Assembly: GCA_964640305.1 (NCBI GenBank)
Contig: CAZXFF010000042.1
Coordinates: 1-16,777, forward strand
Origin: Coprenecus sp964640305
Lineage (GTDB): Bacteria > Bacteroidota > Bacteroidia > Bacteroidales > UBA932
DNA length: 16,777 nt
Direction of reading: 5' to 3'
The position numbers were made by a program, and so were the translations under genes. The notes under the pieces were generated by a model. That model saw only the letters and a program-made list of their open reading frames with translations. It was not told the DNA's origin and made no database searches. Of the stretch, positions 7,854 to 14,815 are shown piece after piece (within the stretch, counting starts at the first letter, position 1; every line of letters starts with the position of its first letter).

Positions 7854-9116
7854 ATGAAAAATACATATTTAGCAATAGCAATATTCTTCGCAGCAGCATT
7901 CCTGCATTTTGATGCCAAAGCCCAGAACGAAGAACTGAAATACAGGAGAAGTTCCCTGTACTCCATCATGGTCAGCCACCCCGACCAGAAAATGGACGAG
8001 GAAATAATCGAGGCATTCATGGCTCTTGAGACGCCGGAAAAATACAACAACCACGACCTGAGCATAAAGTGCATCTCGACATACAGCAAGAAAGCTGAGG
8101 TCAAAAACGAAATCGACCTGTTCCTGAAACAGAACCAGGTCGCCAAGCGACTGGTTTCCAAATGGTTCAACAGGAACAAGCAAACCGGCGGCTTCGATCC
8201 TGCACTGGTTATGGAAAGAGGTCTGTATGATGTTTCCGCAATAGACATCGAAGCTGCTGCACAAAGCAAGAGAGGCATTGACGCACTTGCTGACAGAGGC
8301 TACGAACTTATCGAGAACACCTACGTTATAGTCAATGACATAACCTACGTGGACCATGAAAAGAACGCGGAAGTGGCTACCGGAATCCTGAGTATCATTG
8401 GGGCAGCCGCCACCATAATCACCGGCGACGAAGACAATATCGTGACCAGCGCCGCCACCCTTGGCGCGATAGTTTCAAGCCTTATAGCCGGATTCACCGT
8501 AAACATACATACTCACCTGTACCAGCTGGAATGGAACGACCGGATAGCAGACCGCCTGTACTCCATGTACTACTATGACAAACCTGCAACCGATTCAGCA
8601 TCTTTAGCAGCCTTCGAGGCCGACGAAAACCTGCGGAACATGAAAGCAGCATATGAAGCCGATGACAGTACATTCGTCCTGAAATATGTAGGCTCGTACA
8701 AGGAAAAAAGCGCCAAGCCTGTATTGAGAGGTCTATACAGCCCGGAAGACGTATTCCGTAAGGTATGCGCAAGGGCGGTTGACAAAAACATTTCAGCCCT
8801 TCAGAAGAAATTCGACCAGTTCAAGGTTAAAGTACCCTTGACCGGCATTGAACCTCTTTCCGCCCAGATCGGGTTGAAAGAAGGAGTCTCTCCGAAGTCC
8901 AAATATGAAGTACTCATGCCGGAGATTGATGCAGAGAGCGGTAAGGTAAAATATATCCGCAAGGGAGTCATCCAGCCTATCCCTGGAAAAATCTGGGACA
9001 ACAGATACATGGCCACAGAAGAAAGGGCTGAAGGAGCCAATCTTAAAGGTACAGAGTTCAAGGTATTAAGCGGCAGCAACTTCACCCAGGGGATGCTCAT
9101 CCGTGAAATGAAATAA
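7854..9116 (+). CDS. Exported protein of unknown function (420 residues)
   Basis: A signal peptide runs over about the first 23 residues, with likely cleavage at AKA before QNEELKYRR. The N-terminal half is mainly helical and charged. A central segment around residues 175-230 (ATGILSIIGAAATIITG, then TLGAIVSSLIAGFTVNIHTHLYQ) is alanine/isoleucine-rich and could be one or two membrane-inserting helices. The C-terminal part (from about residue 330) looks beta-rich, with YEVLMPEIDAESGKVKYIR and a final GTEFKVLSGSNFTQGMLI. I do not recognise a domain. Conserved Bacteroidales proteins of this size with the opening RSSLYSIMVSHPDQK exist as far as I recall, but I cannot name a function. It follows the WG gene by 13 bases and precedes the patatin gene by 32 bases, which makes a shared envelope process plausible. 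Confidence 0.8.
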   Translation: MKNTYLAIAIFFAAAFLHFDAKAQNEELKYRRSSLYSIMVSHPDQKMDEEIIEAFMALETPEKYNNHDLSIKCISTYSKKAEVKNEIDLFLKQNQVAKRLVSKWFNRNKQTGGFDPALVMERGLYDVSAIDIEAAAQSKRGIDALADRGYELIENTYVIVNDITYVDHEKNAEVATGILSIIGAAATIITGDEDNIVTSAATLGAIVSSLIAGFTVNIHTHLYQLEWNDRIADRLYSMYYYDKPATDSASLAAFEADENLRNMKAAYEADDSTFVLKYVGSYKEKSAKPVLRGLYSPEDVFRKVCARAVDKNISALQKKFDQFKVKVPLTGIEPLSAQIGLKEGVSPKSKYEVLMPEIDAESGKVKYIRKGVIQPIPGKIWDNRYMATEERAEGANLKGTEFKVLSGSNFTQGMLIREMK

Positions 9117-9148
9117 CGTTCGTCCTTATTCTTAACGGCAAAAGCATC

Positions 9149-10063
9149 ATGAAAAGGAAAGTTGCATTGGTCCTTGCAAGCGGAGGTTCCAGAGGACTTG
9201 CACATATAGGAGCCATTGACGTTCTCGAAGAAAACGGATTCGAAATAACATCAGTCGCCGGATGCTCCATGGGTGCCTTGGTAGGAGGTCTCTATGCCGC
9301 AGGCGGTCTCGACGAGTTCAAGGAATGGATGGAGACCATAGACAGGATGCGCGTCCTGTCCCTGATGGACTTTACGATCGGGAACGGCGGTTTTGTCAAA
9401 GGGGACAAAGTCATGGAAGAACTCCAGTCCATAATCCCGGACAAGAAGATAGAAGATCTGGACATTCCCTTCTGCGCTGTCTCTACAGACATCAGGCACA
9501 GAAAAGAAGTAGTATTCGAAAGCGGAAGCCTGTACGATGCAATACGCTCATCCATATCAATGCCGTCCATATTCACCCCCAACCGGATAGGAGACATGCT
9601 CCTGATTGACGGAGGAGTGGTAAACCCGATACCGTTGGACAGGGTAAAAAGGACGGAAGGGGATATCCTCGTAGCCATTGACCTTAACGCCCCCTACGAA
9701 ATGAAAAAGGAAGAGCACTGGGAGTTCAAGAGACTGGCCCCTGTCCGTAAGAAACTTGCCGACCTGATGGACAGCATCACAGACAAGCACAAAAAGGAAG
9801 AAGTGGAAACCGCTGTCCAGAATAACGGATATGAAGACGATGAAGATATGGGATTCGTATCGATCCTCAACGAATCTTCCGCCCTCATGCTCCAGGCCAA
9901 TTCCGAAAGAAGCATCGCGCTCTACCCACCCGACATTCTGGTACGCATTGCAAAGAATGCCTACAGCACCATGGAGTTCTACAAGTTCGACGAAATAGTG
10001 CAGCTCGGCCGCGAAAAAACCATCGAAGCACTCTCCGCCGCCGGATTGATAACCAAACAATAG
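9149..10063 (+). CDS. Patatin-like phospholipase (RssA/NTE-type)
   Basis: This 304-residue protein has the complete patatin signature. The oxyanion loop GGSRG is at residues 12-16, the nucleophile motif GCSMG has Ser40, and the catalytic aspartate is Asp154 in IDGG. Such enzymes hydrolyse acyl esters of phospholipids or lysophospholipids with a Ser-Asp dyad. There is no signal peptide or membrane segment, so the protein is cytosolic or membrane-associated, unlike its three exported operon partners. The C-terminal 115 residues are helical and charged (around KKEEVETAV and GYEDDEDMGF) and go beyond the minimal patatin fold. The ATG at 9149 gives a normal start (MKRKVALVLASGG). No separate promoter or clear terminator follows, and the gene is probably the last of the operon. 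Involvement in lipid turnover or remodelling is an inference from the family. Confidence 0.92.
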   Translation: MKRKVALVLASGGSRGLAHIGAIDVLEENGFEITSVAGCSMGALVGGLYAAGGLDEFKEWMETIDRMRVLSLMDFTIGNGGFVKGDKVMEELQSIIPDKKIEDLDIPFCAVSTDIRHRKEVVFESGSLYDAIRSSISMPSIFTPNRIGDMLLIDGGVVNPIPLDRVKRTEGDILVAIDLNAPYEMKKEEHWEFKRLAPVRKKLADLMDSITDKHKKEEVETAVQNNGYEDDEDMGFVSILNESSALMLQANSERSIALYPPDILVRIAKNAYSTMEFYKFDEIVQLGREKTIEALSAAGLITKQ

Positions 10064-10079
10064 CGGCACCTGACTCTAC

Positions 10080-10209
10080 CCTGCCCCTGACTGCCCTGCT
10101 TCCATCCTACCCCTGACGGTCCTACTTCAATCCTGTCCCTGACTGCCCTGCTTCTATCCTGTCCCTGACGGTCCTACTTCCATCCTACCCCTGACGGTCC
10201 TACTCCGCA
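10080..10209. repeat. 26-bp tandem repeat, five copies
   Basis: Five head-to-tail units start at 10080, 10106, 10132, 10158 and 10184, with the scheme CCTRYCCCTGACKGYCCTRC followed by a six-base end, mostly TTCNAT. Variants alternate between GACTGCCCTGC and GACGGTCCTAC, and the last unit decays at its end. The period is not a multiple of three, so this is not a coding repeat. It begins 17 bases after the patatin stop codon. Confidence 0.93.
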
Positions 10210-10350
10210 CCCGCCATCCCCGGTACACCATATCACCACCGGGACATTATCATGCAATACGCCATCCCGGAGACGCTTACATCACATCCTGTCCCTCCTC
10301 CAGAGACACTTACCTCTCTTACTGAATCTTCGCAAGTGAGCCGCCCTCTC

Positions 10351-10550
10351 CGCAGGTGTACCAGCAAAATCCAGCCGACTCTTTCAGAATCTCCGCAGGT
10401 ACACCGGATTTCCGCAGGTGTACGTGCCACCCTCGCCGCAGTTATAGAGAATCACCGCATGTGTACCGCCCTCCCCGCAGGTGTACCAGCCCAAACAAGC
10501 CAACCACCTGAATCCCAAGGCATTAGCACAATTACCACAGTACACCTGCG
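10351..10550. repeat. Irregularly spaced copies of a CGCAGGTGYACC motif
   Basis: The motif appears at 10351 (exact), 10394 (GGTACACC variant), 10413, 10456 (CGCATGTGTACC) and 10476, and in reverse orientation at 10540-10550 (GTACACCTGCG). Spacings are 43, 19, 43 and 20 bases, and the sequences between copies are not repeated. The core GGTGYACC is close to a palindrome. The same motif is embedded in each unit of the adjacent 141-bp satellite. Confidence 0.85.
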
Positions 10551-10616
10551 TAAGCACCACGACAAACAATACGCCCCAGGGCTCACTTACGCCTCAATCT
10601 TCTCCCACTCCCCATT

Positions 10617-11190
10617 CGCAGGTGCACCAGCCAAATTCGGACAACTTACTGAATAACAGCGCATTACCGCAATCCATCCAGTTCACCTGCAATGGTAATC
10701 CGAACACCAATGTGCCACAGACATGCCTCTCAGGCCGGTCATGTTCCCAGACCACTCCGCAGGTGCACCAGCCAAATTCGGACAACTTACTGAATAANNN
10801 NNNNNNNNNNNNNNNNNNNNNNNNNNNNNNNNNNNNNNNNNNNNNNNNNNNNNNNNNNNNNNNNNNNNNNNNNNNNNNNNNNNNNNNNNNNNNNNNNTGT
10901 GCCACAGACATGCCTCTCAGGCCGGTCATGTTCCCAGACCACTCCGCAGGTGTACCAGCCAAATTCGGCCAACTTACTGAACGACAGCGCATTACTGCAA
11001 TCCATCCGGTTCACCTGCAATGGTAATCCGAACACCAATGTGCCCCAGACATGCCTCTCAGGCCGGTCACGTTCCCAGACCACTCCGCAGGTGCACCAGC
11101 CAAATTCGGACAACTTACTGAATAACAGCGCATTACCGCAATCCATCCAGTTCACCTGCAATGGTAATCCGAACACCAATGTGCCACAGA
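10617..11190. repeat. 141-bp tandem satellite containing inverted CGCAGGTG/CACCTGC pairs
   Basis: Units begin with CGCAGGTG at 10617, 10758, 10945 and 11086; the distances 10617-10758 and 10945-11086 are both exactly 141. The copy from 10758 runs into the 100-N gap, and the end of another copy emerges at 10898. The first copy and the last (11086-11190, truncated) are identical over 105 bases, while the copy at 10945 differs from them at eight positions. Each complete unit holds GCAGGTGYAC and, 53 bases later, GTTCACCTGC in opposite orientation (9 of 10 complementary), plus a shorter ATTACC/GGTAAT pair. The array ends abruptly inside a unit at 11190. Confidence 0.95.
10798..10897. other. Assembly gap (100 N) inside the 141-bp satellite
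   Basis: Exactly 100 N, a common placeholder for unknown length. The two sides are in different phase of the 141-bp unit: the distance 10758-10945 is 187, not a multiple of 141. The true gap length is therefore not 100 if the array is continuous; it would be 54 plus a multiple of 141, or 195 plus multiples. Confidence 0.95.
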
Positions 11191-11359
11191 AAAGGTTCTC
11201 GAAAAATGTCAACAGAATACACAATGCCACAACGCCCATTATTCGGCATATTCCGGGCGGTGTGGAAAGAAAGCCGGGAGAGAATGCGGTCCAGAGGGCG
11301 TTCTCTATGAAACAACAATGACTAGCCACTGACTGCCTGAAACAGACTGCGTAAAGCTG

Positions 11360-12355
11360 CTACAGCCACTCGGAGAGGTCGTACCCGTAGATGGCCTTGT
11401 CGGAGGAATTCAAAATGTTTGCAATGCCGGTCGTCCTGTCAATGTTCAGCGCATTGCCCCATACGGGGAGAGGATAACGCTTCAACGGCTTGAAATTCCT
11501 GTCGAATATGCAGAGATAATAACCTGCATCTTCCTCCTCTAATGACTCGTAAACTGCAACGATTTTGTCTCCGATGAAATCCAGATCACAGAATGCACCC
11601 ACAGTGCTGGGCTGTGCCAGATTCTCCGGAATTTCCTTGATATGCATTGTCTTGAGTCTGCTGCCCTGGATATCGTGAAGGATGAGCATCGGGAACGAGC
11701 TGCTATAGATTACAAACAGGGTACTGTCGGGGCTGACTTTTCCCATCGACTGGAAAACAGGCATTTCGGTTGAAGGATTGATAGGAAAATCTATCTCCTC
11801 TTCGCTCCAACCTTCCAGATATTGTTTGCTGCCGTCCGCATTCAGCAGATAATAGCGGTTGTCCACCTCACAGCAGAGATAAGTGCCTCCACCGAGGTCG
11901 TGTACCTCACGCAAAAGCTTGGCACCGAAATCTTTCTCAAGAACTGTCCTGTGACCGCCGTCCTTCGTATTGACTGATGTACGGTACAGGCAACCCCTTG
12001 TCAATTCACGTGTAATGATATCCAACGTATCGCCCTTGCCCGGAACAGTCCGGATCACATCGGGAGAAAGGTATTCCCCGACACCTCTTCCTCTCTTACC
12101 GAAACGGGAAATCCCGCTCCTGTCCTTGTCAAGCAATGCGAAAAACGGTTCGTCCCATAACCTGTAAACAAAATAGCCGTTCGATTCGATATACCAGCCG
12201 ATATTGTATTCAGCCGGATCATAGTTGGTCTTGCCGACAAGCTCCAGTTCACCCTCATCGGGAAATGAATCCACCACAGTCACGCTATCGTCCGCACAGG
12301 AGGACAGCAAAAACAGGATTGAAGCAATACAAAAAAATTGTCTTAAGTGTTCCAT
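11360..12355 (-). CDS. TolB-like six-bladed propeller lipoprotein, copy A
   Basis: This encodes 331 residues. The signal ends in the lipobox LSSC with Cys20, followed by ADDS; acidic residues just after the cysteine are compatible with surface export in Bacteroidota. The family, known in gut Bacteroidales as TolB-like six-bladed propeller proteins, is shown by FGKRGRGVGEYLSPD (usually GxGPGEF; here a valine replaces the proline), blade-like strands such as LFVIYSSSFPMLILHD and IFDRNFKPLKRYPLP, and the C-terminal YDLSEWL. The function of the family is not established; binding of a ligand or partner at the cell surface is an inference. It is very similar to copy C at 14913, including an identical 12-residue stretch CLYRTSVNTKDG. 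It lies 62 bases downstream of copy B with no good promoter in between, so A and B are probably cotranscribed. Confidence 0.86.
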   Translation of the reverse strand: MEHLRQFFCIASILFLLSSCADDSVTVVDSFPDEGELELVGKTNYDPAEYNIGWYIESNGYFVYRLWDEPFFALLDKDRSGISRFGKRGRGVGEYLSPDVIRTVPGKGDTLDIITRELTRGCLYRTSVNTKDGGHRTVLEKDFGAKLLREVHDLGGGTYLCCEVDNRYYLLNADGSKQYLEGWSEEEIDFPINPSTEMPVFQSMGKVSPDSTLFVIYSSSFPMLILHDIQGSRLKTMHIKEIPENLAQPSTVGAFCDLDFIGDKIVAVYESLEEEDAGYYLCIFDRNFKPLKRYPLPVWGNALNIDRTTGIANILNSSDKAIYGYDLSEWL

Positions 12356-12417
12356 AATGTTGAAGATTAAGTTAGACTTTCAGTATATTCGGGAATCCGG
12401 CACTGGATTCATCTTTC

Positions 12418-13431
12418 TCACAGCCATTCGGAAAGGTCAAAGACCTGGATTAATTCATCATTGTATGAGTCAAGAATCCAGACCAGCCCGGTGTCGGTAT
12501 CGGCATAGAAATCATTGTTGTCGCCAGGTATATTATACACCGCTTCGGGGGACATGTCGAAATCAAACAGCATGAGTCTGGTGGTGCATTCTCCAGTCTC
12601 CTCGTCCACGAGGTCTCTGATCATGAGCAGGAAATGATTCCCGAAAACACATGCACTTTGAAAACCGAGTCCGCCGTAGTCTTCCATGACTTCTTCGGGC
12701 CTCTTCTCGACATATACTTTCCGTATAAGGCTTCCGTCAGTGCCGTGCAGCCACACGTAAGGTCTGTCTGTGAACACCAGCATACGCAAGCTGTCAGGTG
12801 TAAATATCTCATGTGTCTGAATGACAGGGCACCACCAGTCTTCGTATTCCTGGAAACCGATGTTGTCTCCCCAACTCTCGAAAAAAGTGGTATCGCCGTC
12901 ATTTCCGATGAGGAAATATCTGTTCTCGTTATTGTTCACTATAGTAGTCCCGTTGGACAGACGGTACAAGGCCCTGTTCATCACCGGGATTTCCCCTGTT
13001 TTTTTAATGTTTGTCTTTCCGCTGCTCAGAGACAGTGCAGCCCGGTTAAGGGTTCCTTTGTACATGTCTTTGATATTGATAATGACCGAATCCCCTTTTA
13101 CGACGGATTCACCGTAAGGTACTCCCCACAGGAACTCTCCTGGACCGTTGCCCTTCCTGCAGGTATATGCTATAGGATTGAAATCCTTGTCTGTAATGGC
13201 TATGCTGTAGTCGTCATGTTTCGCGGAGAGCCGCCAATAATCCCCTATTTTCTCATTTATTCCGTAAATGTTGATTTTGACAGGATCATATTTGATGACT
13301 TTTACAGGTTCCAGCGTCTCCGATATGGGAAATTCGGTTATCAGGGTGTATTTCATGTCAGCACAGGAACTCAGACCCATAAGAAATGCAGTTGCCAGTA
13401 CGACAGTACATGAATGGATAAGTTTTATCAT
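12418..13431 (-). CDS. TolB-like six-bladed propeller lipoprotein, copy B (divergent paralogue)
   Basis: This encodes 337 residues from the ATG at 13431, with lipobox LSSC and Cys23, followed by ADM. It shares with copies A and C the SSCAD junction, the motif CRKGNGPGEF, an NRYFLI strand, FTPDSLRMLVF (the counterpart of SPDSTLFVI) and the C-terminal FDLSEWL, but most of the blades differ. It is therefore an older paralogue. The motif WGDN and the WW pair in the middle are not in the other copies. An in-frame ATG two codons upstream (13437) is equally possible. A TTG at 13461 would lie inside the putative promoter and adds residues before the signal peptide, so I rejected it. It is the first gene of a pair with copy A. 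The function is unknown; the lipobox places it in the envelope, possibly exposed at the surface. Confidence 0.84.
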   Translation of the reverse strand: MIKLIHSCTVVLATAFLMGLSSCADMKYTLITEFPISETLEPVKVIKYDPVKINIYGINEKIGDYWRLSAKHDDYSIAITDKDFNPIAYTCRKGNGPGEFLWGVPYGESVVKGDSVIINIKDMYKGTLNRAALSLSSGKTNIKKTGEIPVMNRALYRLSNGTTIVNNNENRYFLIGNDGDTTFFESWGDNIGFQEYEDWWCPVIQTHEIFTPDSLRMLVFTDRPYVWLHGTDGSLIRKVYVEKRPEEVMEDYGGLGFQSACVFGNHFLLMIRDLVDEETGECTTRLMLFDFDMSPEAVYNIPGDNNDFYADTDTGLVWILDSYNDELIQVFDLSEWL

Positions 13432-13456
13432 AATCATATAGGTTTTATATTGGGCA

Positions 13457-13489
13457 ATCAAGATAACAAAAAAAAATCAAAAAACAAAA
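13457..13489 (-). promoter_or_regulatory. Putative promoter of propeller copies B and A
   Basis: On the minus strand TTTTG (complement of 13485-13489) is followed after 19 bases, mostly T, by TATCTTGAT (complement of 13457-13465), one T short of the TAnnTTTG consensus. It lies 20-26 bases before the possible start codons at 13437 and 13431. Confidence 0.5.
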
Positions 13490-13680
13490 TCTTCTTTGAG
13501 TATTTCAGAGTCCACTCCCCAGATGGTCCCGCTATAGCAGCTGAGCCGGATATGTCGGTGAGTTCTCCGTCCAGCGGTTCCCGGCCGCAGGAAAAGCACA
13601 TGGCCGCAATAGCAGGTGAAGTGAAGGTAATTTGATTCATCTGCACCGACGACTGTGGCCTCATCCTCAGGCTGCGCGTA

Positions 13681-14079
13681 TCAGCCCATTTCCACGTGCA
13701 GGTATGGTGCACCGTCCAGAGTGTAGTAGGTGAATCCGCCAATGGGCTTGAACATCGGAGTGGAGTTGTAGAACAGGAAGGGTTCCATGGCTATGAGGCC
13801 TTTGGCCGAGAGCTGACTCTTGTTGTATATGGGCAGGGCCTTGCCTGTAATGTTCATGTCCCGCAGGTACATGATGCTGCTGTCCCGGTCTGTGCTTGAC
13901 ATCTTTGTGGCCGCGTAGCGGTCTCCGGACACGGCGATGATGTGCCCCAGCACACCGGTGAGGCTGTTGCGCACCTCGTCTATGAACCGACCGTCGCTGT
14001 CCATCCGTATGACCTTGTTCTGTCCGTCATAGACCAGTAGCCCGGTCCCCGCCCGACCTTGACCCGCCCCGCAGACAGG
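13681..14079 (-). pseudogene. Remnant of another six-bladed propeller gene
   Basis: A frame of 132 codons is open between TAG at 14080-14082 and TGA at 13681-13683. From about 14040 it reads LLVYDGQNKVIRMDSDGRFI and then EVRN, HIIAVSGDRYAA and GGFTYYTLDGAPYLHVEMG. This is the blade pattern of the Bacteroidales 6-bladed beta-propeller lipoproteins (YDxxGxFI type), a different branch from copies A-C. It has no start codon with a signal peptide, lacks the N-terminal blades and the C-terminal end, and is about a third of the usual length, so it is a decayed fragment. Its codons are clearly more GC-rich than those of the neighbouring genes, suggesting a different origin. The first ten or so codons (14040-14079) are low-complexity and may not belong to the old gene. 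The flanks 13490-13680 and 14083-14248 hold no recognisable gene. Confidence 0.65.
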
Positions 14080-14322
14080 CTACTTTTGCAGTTTTTTTTG
14101 GTTTCTATTTCTAAAATCCGTTGTTACAGCATTATTTCGGACGCGCTCCCGCTATATGTTCTGTAGCGCCTATTAGCACTTCCACCCATTGGGAGCATGC
14201 CGCTGCCGGCAAGGGGTGGAAAGAGGGATATTTCTTCTCAAGAATAAATGACCACAATGGTAGTCCGACTAAGAACCCGGTACCATTGTGGTCAATGAGT
14301 TTACAGGATTCTTTTGCCTGTT
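14080..14322. other. Non-coding stretch with two inverted repeats
   Basis: No gene is seen here. The stretch holds an 8-bp inverted pair TTCCACCC (14180-14187) with GGGTGGAA (14214-14221) and the longer 14-bp pair at 14249-14294 (see the terminator). The composition changes from GC-rich near 14040-14080 to AT-rich after 14220. Together with the remnant next to it, it looks like a scar of an old insertion or deletion. Confidence 0.5.
14249..14294 (-). terminator. Perfect 14-bp inverted repeat, probable terminator of the 143-residue lipoprotein gene
   Basis: TGACCACAATGGTA (14249-14262) pairs perfectly with TACCATTGTGGTCA (14281-14294) around an 18-base loop. It starts 28 bases after the stop codon at 14323 on the minus strand and is followed there by TTTATTC, a weak T-rich tail. 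A protein-binding operator is an alternative, given the perfect symmetry and the long loop. Confidence 0.55.
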
Positions 14323-14754
14323 TTACTGTTCCATGCTGGCTGCTTGACGGATTTCAATATCGACCATAGGGTTGTTCCACTGTCTGCCGGTAATTTTTTC
14401 ACCCAATATGACTAATACACGTTCATATGGAGATTCATTTTCATAAAAATGAATCACTAGCTCATTCCCATCTTTTCTCATTTCAAACCAGTCTCCGGTC
14501 CAACAGCCTTCCGGCGATTCTTCTATATAAACATCCTCAATTAGTTGATAGTCAGGCGGAGTCACATCGTGTATGTACGCTTGTACGTATGTCAGGCGGA
14601 AATCTGCATTCTTTAGCGGCTTCAACACCACAGTTTGTTCTTGATTTGTCACATTGCGTAATCCATCAAAAAGTAAGAATTCAGTCCTCTTTGCGCATCC
14701 TTGCAGCAATACAACAGCTGTGAGTAGCAGGATAATTTGTGATAGACGTTTCAT
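14323..14754 (-). CDS. Small lipoprotein of unknown function (143 residues)
   Basis: The signal sequence MKRLSQIILLLTAVVLLQGC has a standard lipobox LQGC with Cys20. The following AKRTE is basic, unlike the propeller lipoproteins with acidic residues there, so this protein is more likely to face the periplasm. The mature part of about 120 residues is predicted beta-rich, with alternating strands (FRLTYVQAYIHDV, LVIHFYENESPYERVLVILG). Three aromatic clusters include CWTGDWFEM, with a single mature cysteine. I do not recognise a family. It has its own good -7 element and a hairpin after the stop, so it is probably a single-gene unit within the propeller island. Its composition matches the propeller genes rather than the GC-rich remnant downstream. 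Confidence 0.75.
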   Translation of the reverse strand: MKRLSQIILLLTAVVLLQGCAKRTEFLLFDGLRNVTNQEQTVVLKPLKNADFRLTYVQAYIHDVTPPDYQLIEDVYIEESPEGCWTGDWFEMRKDGNELVIHFYENESPYERVLVILGEKITGRQWNNPMVDIEIRQAASMEQ

Positions 14755-14807
14755 GGCTTACAATGAATAAGTTATTGTTCTGTAATTCCAAGTGAACTTA
14801 TATGAGA

Positions 14808-14815
14808 CAAAGATA
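14808..14815 (-). promoter_or_regulatory. -7 element of the 143-residue lipoprotein gene
   Basis: TATCTTTG on the minus strand is an exact TAnnTTTG match, about 53 bases before the start codon at 14754. The same eight bases occur in the promoter at 6331. No TTTG was found at the -33 distance. Confidence 0.5.

Larger units (their letters stand above)
10064..11359. other. Long non-coding, repeat-rich interval
   Basis: About 1.3 kb (plus an unknown length hidden in the 100-N gap) separates the patatin gene from the propeller lipoproteins. It contains the 26-bp tandem repeat, a short imperfect hairpin (CCCGGT at 10219-10224 with ACCGGG at 10238-10243), the scattered CGCAGGTGYACC motifs, the 141-bp satellite, and about 170 bases (11191-11359) in which I see nothing specific. 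Open frames exist on both strands but none shows coding constraint. Confidence 0.8.

Noticed and set aside
10351..11190. CRISPR-like array
   Set aside because: The conserved motif is only about 12 bases, spacing is irregular (19, 43, 20...) or a fixed 141 bases with identical intervening sequence, copies occur in both orientations, and no cas gene is in view.
10617..11190. Integron attC array
   Set aside because: The units are repeats without cassette genes, the inverted pair lacks the core-site consensus and no integrase is present.
10481..11329. Long repeat-containing reading frames on both strands through the 141-bp satellite
   Set aside because: They overlap each other in antisense, have no convincing start or signal, and the differences between repeat copies are spread evenly over codon positions instead of concentrating on the third.
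12634..13413. 259-codon plus-strand frame opposite propeller copy B
   Set aside because: It is antisense to a lipoprotein with a lipobox and family motifs; the frame has no promoter and no domain.
13432..13461. TTG start for propeller copy B
   Set aside because: It lies within the putative -7 element and puts ten extra residues before the signal peptide; the ATGs at 13431 or 13437 suffice.
13527..14156. TCCCGCTATA occurring at 13527 and 14147 as possible ends of a mobile element
   Set aside because: A shared 10-mer in direct orientation is expected by chance in a window of this size, and no transposase or longer terminal repeat was found between them.
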